A program made the translations under genes and the position numbers. 53,778 bases of DNA from an uncultured Eubacteriales bacterium (GTDB taxonomy: Bacteria > Bacillota > Clostridia > Oscillospirales > Oscillospiraceae), in assembly GCA_900545805.1 (NCBI GenBank), contig URAL01000009.1, positions 1-53,778 on the forward strand, given 5' to 3'. This document shows, piece after piece, positions 50,649 through 53,778 of this stretch. The stretch's first letter is position 1; each line of letters starts with the position of its first letter. Under the pieces are notes generated by a model that searched no databases, was not told the origin of the DNA, and was given only the letters and a program-made list of their open reading frames with translations.

Positions 50649-51278
50649 TTAACTGTCGTTCTTTATGTAATTCGCAATAATCTCGGATGAGGTGCGCAAA
50701 GTTTCGACGGGATCAATGGCAAAATCCGTGCCGTCATATATGTTTGTTCCCGTATATGCGTTTATAAGGATCTGATAGATCATGTGTATGTCGACATCCG
50801 CACGTATCGAGCCGTCGGCTATTCCCTCGCGCAGCGCAATGAGCACCGGTATCGGTATCTCCTTATCGGTAAACTGCCAGAACACATCGCTTATGTTGAG
50901 CGCGGTCTCGATATTCTCCTCCATGGCGTAGCTGAGCATCTCGCGTGTATAGGCGTACCACTTGGGCATCTCGGTGTAGGCGTTTGTGTATTCTTCCATG
51001 CAGGCGACATACTTTTCAAAGCCTGTTTTGAGAGTCCTTATGCGAACCGTGTACCGCTCCATGAATTTTTCGTAAAACTGCGTGAGCGCGTCGCGCCACA
51101 CGGCTATAACAAGCCCGTCCTTCGTACCGAAATAGCGATATACCGACATGGGCGTCAGTCCGGCCGCCTTTGCAATACGGTTGATGCTCGTGACCGCGAC
51201 CCCGTCATCAATGAAAAGCTCCTGCGCGACCTCTATGACGCGCTGCCTGTTTTTGTCTCTTATCTGCTGCTTTGACAT
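50649..51278 (-). CDS. TetR/AcrR-family transcription regulator (209 aa)
   Basis: The N-terminal helix-turn-helix (TSINRIAKAAGLTPMSVYRYFGTKDGL at about 31-57) is typical. The C-terminal ligand domain is generic (TetR_C). ATG 51278 follows GGAGAT; it is divergent from the DUF805 gene and about 200 bp downstream of the regulator operon's upstream region, so it might also control oleate hydratase. Ligand unknown. Confidence 0.92.
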   Translation of the reverse strand: MSKQQIRDKNRQRVIEVAQELFIDDGVAVTSINRIAKAAGLTPMSVYRYFGTKDGLVIAVWRDALTQFYEKFMERYTVRIRTLKTGFEKYVACMEEYTNAYTEMPKWYAYTREMLSYAMEENIETALNISDVFWQFTDKEIPIPVLIALREGIADGSIRADVDIHMIYQILINAYTGTNIYDGTDFAIDPVETLRTSSEIIANYIKNDS

Positions 51279-51361
51279 GTCTTGAATATCTCCGCCGTTC
51301 ATATTGCAGGCTTTTGCCGCCGCACAGTCGATGCAAATGCCGCACCGAGCCTTATAAAATC

Positions 51362-51390
51362 ATTATATTGGCCGCCCGAGGCCGTGTCAA
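51362..51390 (-). promoter_or_regulatory. Promoter of the TetR gene
   Basis: Reading leftward, TTGACA (51385-51390), 17 bp, TATAAT (51362-51367): full consensus. Confidence 0.88.
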
Positions 51391-51426
51391 GTGCCGGCGC
51401 GGCGGCGGAAAAGCAAATATTGCTAT

Positions 51427-51455
51427 TGTAACTCCTATGAAAATGCTGTATGATT
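51427..51455 (+). promoter_or_regulatory. Promoter of the DUF805 gene
   Basis: TTGTAA (51427-51432), 17 bp, TATGAT (51450-51455). Confidence 0.65.
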
Positions 51456-51483
51456 ATAGCATGCAGAATAAGGGGGCATTAAT

Positions 51484-51867
51484 ATGAATTTCGGTCAGGC
51501 GATATCGAGCGTATTTAAAAACTACACAAATTTTAACGGCAGAGCTCGCCGCAGCGAGTTTTGGTTCTTTGAGCTGTTTAATTTTGTCATTTACCTCGCA
51601 GTCAGCGTCATTGACTACTTCGTCACAGGCGGCTCGGACACCTTAAGCTTCGTGGCGATTCTCTATTGGCTGTACTCTCTCGCTATCCTTGTCCCCTCGC
51701 TGGCTGTATCGTGGCGCAGGCTGCACGATATCGGCATGCCCGGTGTATATACACTGTTCCTGTTTGTCCCGCTCATCGGCTGGATCTTCCTGCTGGCATG
51801 GTGGGCAAAGGACAGCGATCCGGGTGAAAACAAATTTGGTTCGAATCCCAAGAGGCAGTACCGCTAA
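51484..51867 (+). CDS. DUF805 membrane protein (127 aa)
   Basis: Three to four helices with the family signatures NGRARRSEFWFF near the start, VSWRRLHDIG in the middle and GENKFG at the C-terminus. Function unknown. Preceded by a G-rich ribosome site (AGGGGG) before ATG 51484. Confidence 0.93.
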   Translation: MNFGQAISSVFKNYTNFNGRARRSEFWFFELFNFVIYLAVSVIDYFVTGGSDTLSFVAILYWLYSLAILVPSLAVSWRRLHDIGMPGVYTLFLFVPLIGWIFLLAWWAKDSDPGENKFGSNPKRQYR

Positions 51868-51882
51868 AGCTGGCATTAAATG

Positions 51883-51908
51883 AAAAAGCACTGGTCGGTG
51901 CTTTTTTT
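51883..51908 (+). terminator. Terminator of the DUF805 gene
   Basis: A 9-bp stem (51883-51891 with 51898-51906), then a T-run. Confidence 0.85.
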
Positions 51909-51957
51909 ATGCTGTTTTTTCTTCCCGCCCTTTAAATAATTAAGCAGGTATTTATTA

Positions 51958-51986
51958 TTGCCTCGGAAATGATCTTGTGATAAACT
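51958..51986 (+). promoter_or_regulatory. Candidate promoter of the MBL-TSUP pair
   Basis: TTGCCT (51958-51963), 17 bp, TAAACT (51981-51986). Both boxes are imperfect. Confidence 0.45.
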
Positions 51987-52012
51987 GTTAAAATAATTAT
52001 TGAGGTGATGCT

Positions 52013-52894
52013 ATGTATGAGCTAATTCAGGTTTCAAATAATTCATATTATGTTAACTGTCCTGCCAAGATAGGACTGTACCGCTGCGAGGATAACGGCG
52101 TTTATCTCATCGACAGCGGCAACGATAAGGAGGCCGGGCGCAAGGTCAGGCAGATACTTGATAAAAACGGCTGGACTCTGCGCGCGATACTCGTCACGCA
52201 CTCAAACGCCGATCACATCGGCGGCTGTAGGTATCTTCAGGCGCAGACCGGCTGCGCGATCTATGCCCCAGGCATCGAGTGCGACTTTACGCGCCACACG
52301 CTGCTTGAGCCCTCGTTTTTATACGGCGGCTATCCCCCTAAGGCGCTGCGGCACAAATTCCTCATGGCGCAGAGCGCCGACGCACGGGAGCTGACCGCGG
52401 ATACTCTGCCCGAGGGCTTTGAGAGCATTCCCCTTCCGGGCCACTTTTTCGATATGGCGGGCTTGCGCACTCCGGACAACGTCGTGTTCCTCGCCGACTG
52501 CCTTTCGAGCCGTGAGACTCTTGAAAAATACCGCATCGGCTTTATCTACGACGTACAGGCGTATATTGACACTCTCGAAAAGGTAAAGGAGCTCGAAGCG
52601 AGCTGCTTTGTACCCGCACACGCGGCGGTGTGCGAGGATGTGCGCGAGATAGCGCAGTATAATATCGACACCGTGCGCGAGATAGCGGATCGCATCGTTT
52701 CCGTATGCTCAGAGCCGCAAAGCTTTGAGATTATACTAAAGCGCCTGTTTGACGAATATTCGCTTGAGCTCAGCCTTGAGCAGTACGCCCTTGTCGGCAG
52801 CACGGTGCGCTCGTATCTTGCGTATCTGCTGGATAAGGGCAGGCTCTGCGTCAAATGCGAGAACAACATGCTGCTGTGGGAGGCTGCCGATTAA
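52013..52894 (+). CDS. MBL-fold metallohydrolase with altered metal motif (293 aa)
   Basis: A metallo-beta-lactamase fold: LIDSGNDKE, then THSNADHIGG (62-71), PGHFFDM and FLADC with metal-ligand positions, followed by a C-terminal helical winged region. In the usual HxHxDH motif the second histidine is replaced by Asn65, so one metal site may be changed. Clear GAGGTG before ATG 52013. Substrate unknown. Confidence 0.87.
   Translation: MYELIQVSNNSYYVNCPAKIGLYRCEDNGVYLIDSGNDKEAGRKVRQILDKNGWTLRAILVTHSNADHIGGCRYLQAQTGCAIYAPGIECDFTRHTLLEPSFLYGGYPPKALRHKFLMAQSADARELTADTLPEGFESIPLPGHFFDMAGLRTPDNVVFLADCLSSRETLEKYRIGFIYDVQAYIDTLEKVKELEASCFVPAHAAVCEDVREIAQYNIDTVREIADRIVSVCSEPQSFEIILKRLFDEYSLELSLEQYALVGSTVRSYLAYLLDKGRLCVKCENNMLLWEAAD
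52031..52058 (+). other. dif-like 28-bp site (half-site copy 13 plus partial left arm)
   Basis: The right arm, TTATGTTAACT (52048-52058), matches the XerD arm of dif at 10 of 11 positions. The left 11 bp (52031-52041) match the E. coli XerC arm at 7 of 11, and the 6-bp centre at 4 of 6. It lies inside the MBL gene near its start. Confidence 0.4.
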
Positions 52895-52897
52895 GCC

Positions 52898-53662
52898 GTG
52901 GATATCTCTTTTATTCAGTTTCTCATCGTCTGTCCGCTCGTTTTCCTCGCCGGCTTTGTCGATGCCGTCGCGGGCGGCGGCGGGCTGATATCTCTCCCGG
53001 CGTATCTCATCGCAGGCTTTCCCGTCCACTTCGCCATCGGAACGAACAAGATAAGCTCCGCCATGGGCACGACGCTCACGACCGTGCGATACACAAAGAG
53101 CGGCTTTATCCCGTGGAAGCAGGCGGTATTCTGCGTCGCCTTCGCGCTTTCGGGCTCCGCCTGCGGCGCAAACCTCGCGCTGCTCATAGGCGACCGCATA
53201 TTCAAGATAATAATGCTTGTCATCCTGCCGCTCACGGGCGCATATGTCATGCGCGGCAAGGCGCTCAATGCGGAGTTTGAGCCGTACTCAAAGCTCAAGA
53301 CCACGCTCCTCGGCTGCGCCATCGCGTTTTTCATCGGCGCATACGACGGCTTTTACGGGCCGGGCACGGGCACATTCCTCATCCTGCTGCTCACGGCGCT
53401 CGCGCACATGCCGGTAACCGAGGCAAACGGCGTGAGCAAGGCGATAAACCTTGCTACGAACATATCCGCGCTCATTGTTTTCATAATAAACGGCAAGGTC
53501 ATTTTCGCCGTCGGCCTCGTCGCCGGACTGTTCTCCATAGCCGGCAACTGGCTCGGCTCGAGCTTCTTCAAGAAGGCCGGCAGCAGGGCCGTAAAGCCCA
53601 TCATGATAACAGTCCTCGTCATCTTCTTCGTCAAAGTGCTGTACGAGGTCATCGGAGCATAA
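52898..53662 (+). CDS. TauE/SafE (TSUP) family membrane permease (254 aa)
   Basis: Eight hydrophobic helices with two repeated halves: AGFVDAVAGGGGLISLP and GTNKISSAMGTT in the first, GAYDGFYGPGTGTFLIL and GVSKAINLATN in the second. The family exports sulfite, sulfonates or other anions. GTG 52898 is 3 bp after the MBL stop, so the genes are coupled. Confidence 0.92.
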   Translation: MDISFIQFLIVCPLVFLAGFVDAVAGGGGLISLPAYLIAGFPVHFAIGTNKISSAMGTTLTTVRYTKSGFIPWKQAVFCVAFALSGSACGANLALLIGDRIFKIIMLVILPLTGAYVMRGKALNAEFEPYSKLKTTLLGCAIAFFIGAYDGFYGPGTGTFLILLLTALAHMPVTEANGVSKAINLATNISALIVFIINGKVIFAVGLVAGLFSIAGNWLGSSFFKKAGSRAVKPIMITVLVIFFVKVLYEVIGA

Positions 53663-53688
53663 AAATCCGGAGCTGAGCTCCGGATTTT
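53662..53688 (+). terminator. Terminator of the MBL-TSUP pair
   Basis: 13-bp complementary arms (53662-53674 with 53676-53688), the 3' arm ending in T4. Confidence 0.78.
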
Positions 53689-53778
53689 CGAGACTGTCAA
53701 AAGGCCTATGCTGCTGAGTAATACAACCGCGCAGCGGGGGAGCTTGAGGGGTAGCGAAGCGGCGGCGCGGGAGTGAAT
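53689..53778. other. Unassigned GC-rich right edge
   Basis: No gene start or ribosome site is visible. On the - strand an open frame crosses it (CAVVLLSSIGLLTVSK), which looks like a repeat-derived or chance frame. It may be the edge of a dispersed repeat; undecided. Confidence 0.3.

Overview
The window looks like a chromosome segment from an anaerobic, Gram-positive gut bacterium of the class Clostridia, probably the Oscillospirales/Ruminococcaceae-like group. This is inferred from gene families and gene order: L20-L35-IF3, L32-YceD, DUF512-Der-PlsY, a J-domain protein beside DUF5685, a PRK06851-type ATPase, an XRE-S24 repressor, a CIRCE-controlled small heat shock protein and 2-hydroxyacyl-CoA dehydratase genes. 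Promoters are classic SigA type (TTGACA, 17 bp, TATAAT). Coding density is high. I see no phage, insertion sequence or CRISPR array.

Layout. 0-3.3 kb: leftward operon for an atypical 2-hydroxyacyl-CoA dehydratase (two subunits, a 70-residue membrane protein, then the radical-type activator cut by the window edge). 3.4-9.4 kb: AlaX editing protein, a GtrII/GtrB-like glycosylation pair, and a divergent Y-family polymerase / self-cleaving repressor pair. 9.4-13.8 kb: tRNA-Ala, PlsY-like protein, Der, DUF512 radical SAM protein, L32 and YceD. 13.8-20.7 kb: envelope proteins, DUF5685/DnaJ pair, PRK06851 ATPase, tRNA-Leu, SpoU methyltransferase, a scar of two truncated divergent genes, and a YitT protein. 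20.7-25.5 kb: rplT-rpmI-infC with an attenuator leader, deoC, SSB-like protein, lysA and a VOC protein. 25.6-32.3 kb: glycogen operon glgB-glgA-GH13 plus an FMN-dependent hydroxyacid oxidase. 32.3-43.6 kb: an SLH surface protein with an HExxH motif, hsp20, a polar amino acid ABC transporter whose binding protein is circularly permuted, a hexokinase-ZnuABC operon, and SPFH/NfeD. 43.8-47.5 kb: TrpR-like YerC, methyltransferase, Hsp33, four tRNAs and a DapB-like dehydrogenase. 47.5-53.8 kb: oleate hydratase with a ferredoxin and a Crp/Fnr regulator, TetR, DUF805, an MBL-fold protein and a TauE/SafE permease.

The most striking signal is not a gene. The 10-mer GTTWACATAA (reverse TTATGTWAAC) occurs 13 times by eye, against about 0.2 expected by base arithmetic. 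It lies almost entirely inside genes and in several reading frames, and six copies fall within the glycogen operon. It matches the XerD-binding arm of dif. Copies left of 27.4 kb all point one way and copies right of 31.3 kb all point the other. Together with frequent strand switching of genes, this suggests the window lies in the replication terminus region and carries a dense array of XerD-type sites. The second strong anomaly is the permuted ABC binding protein.
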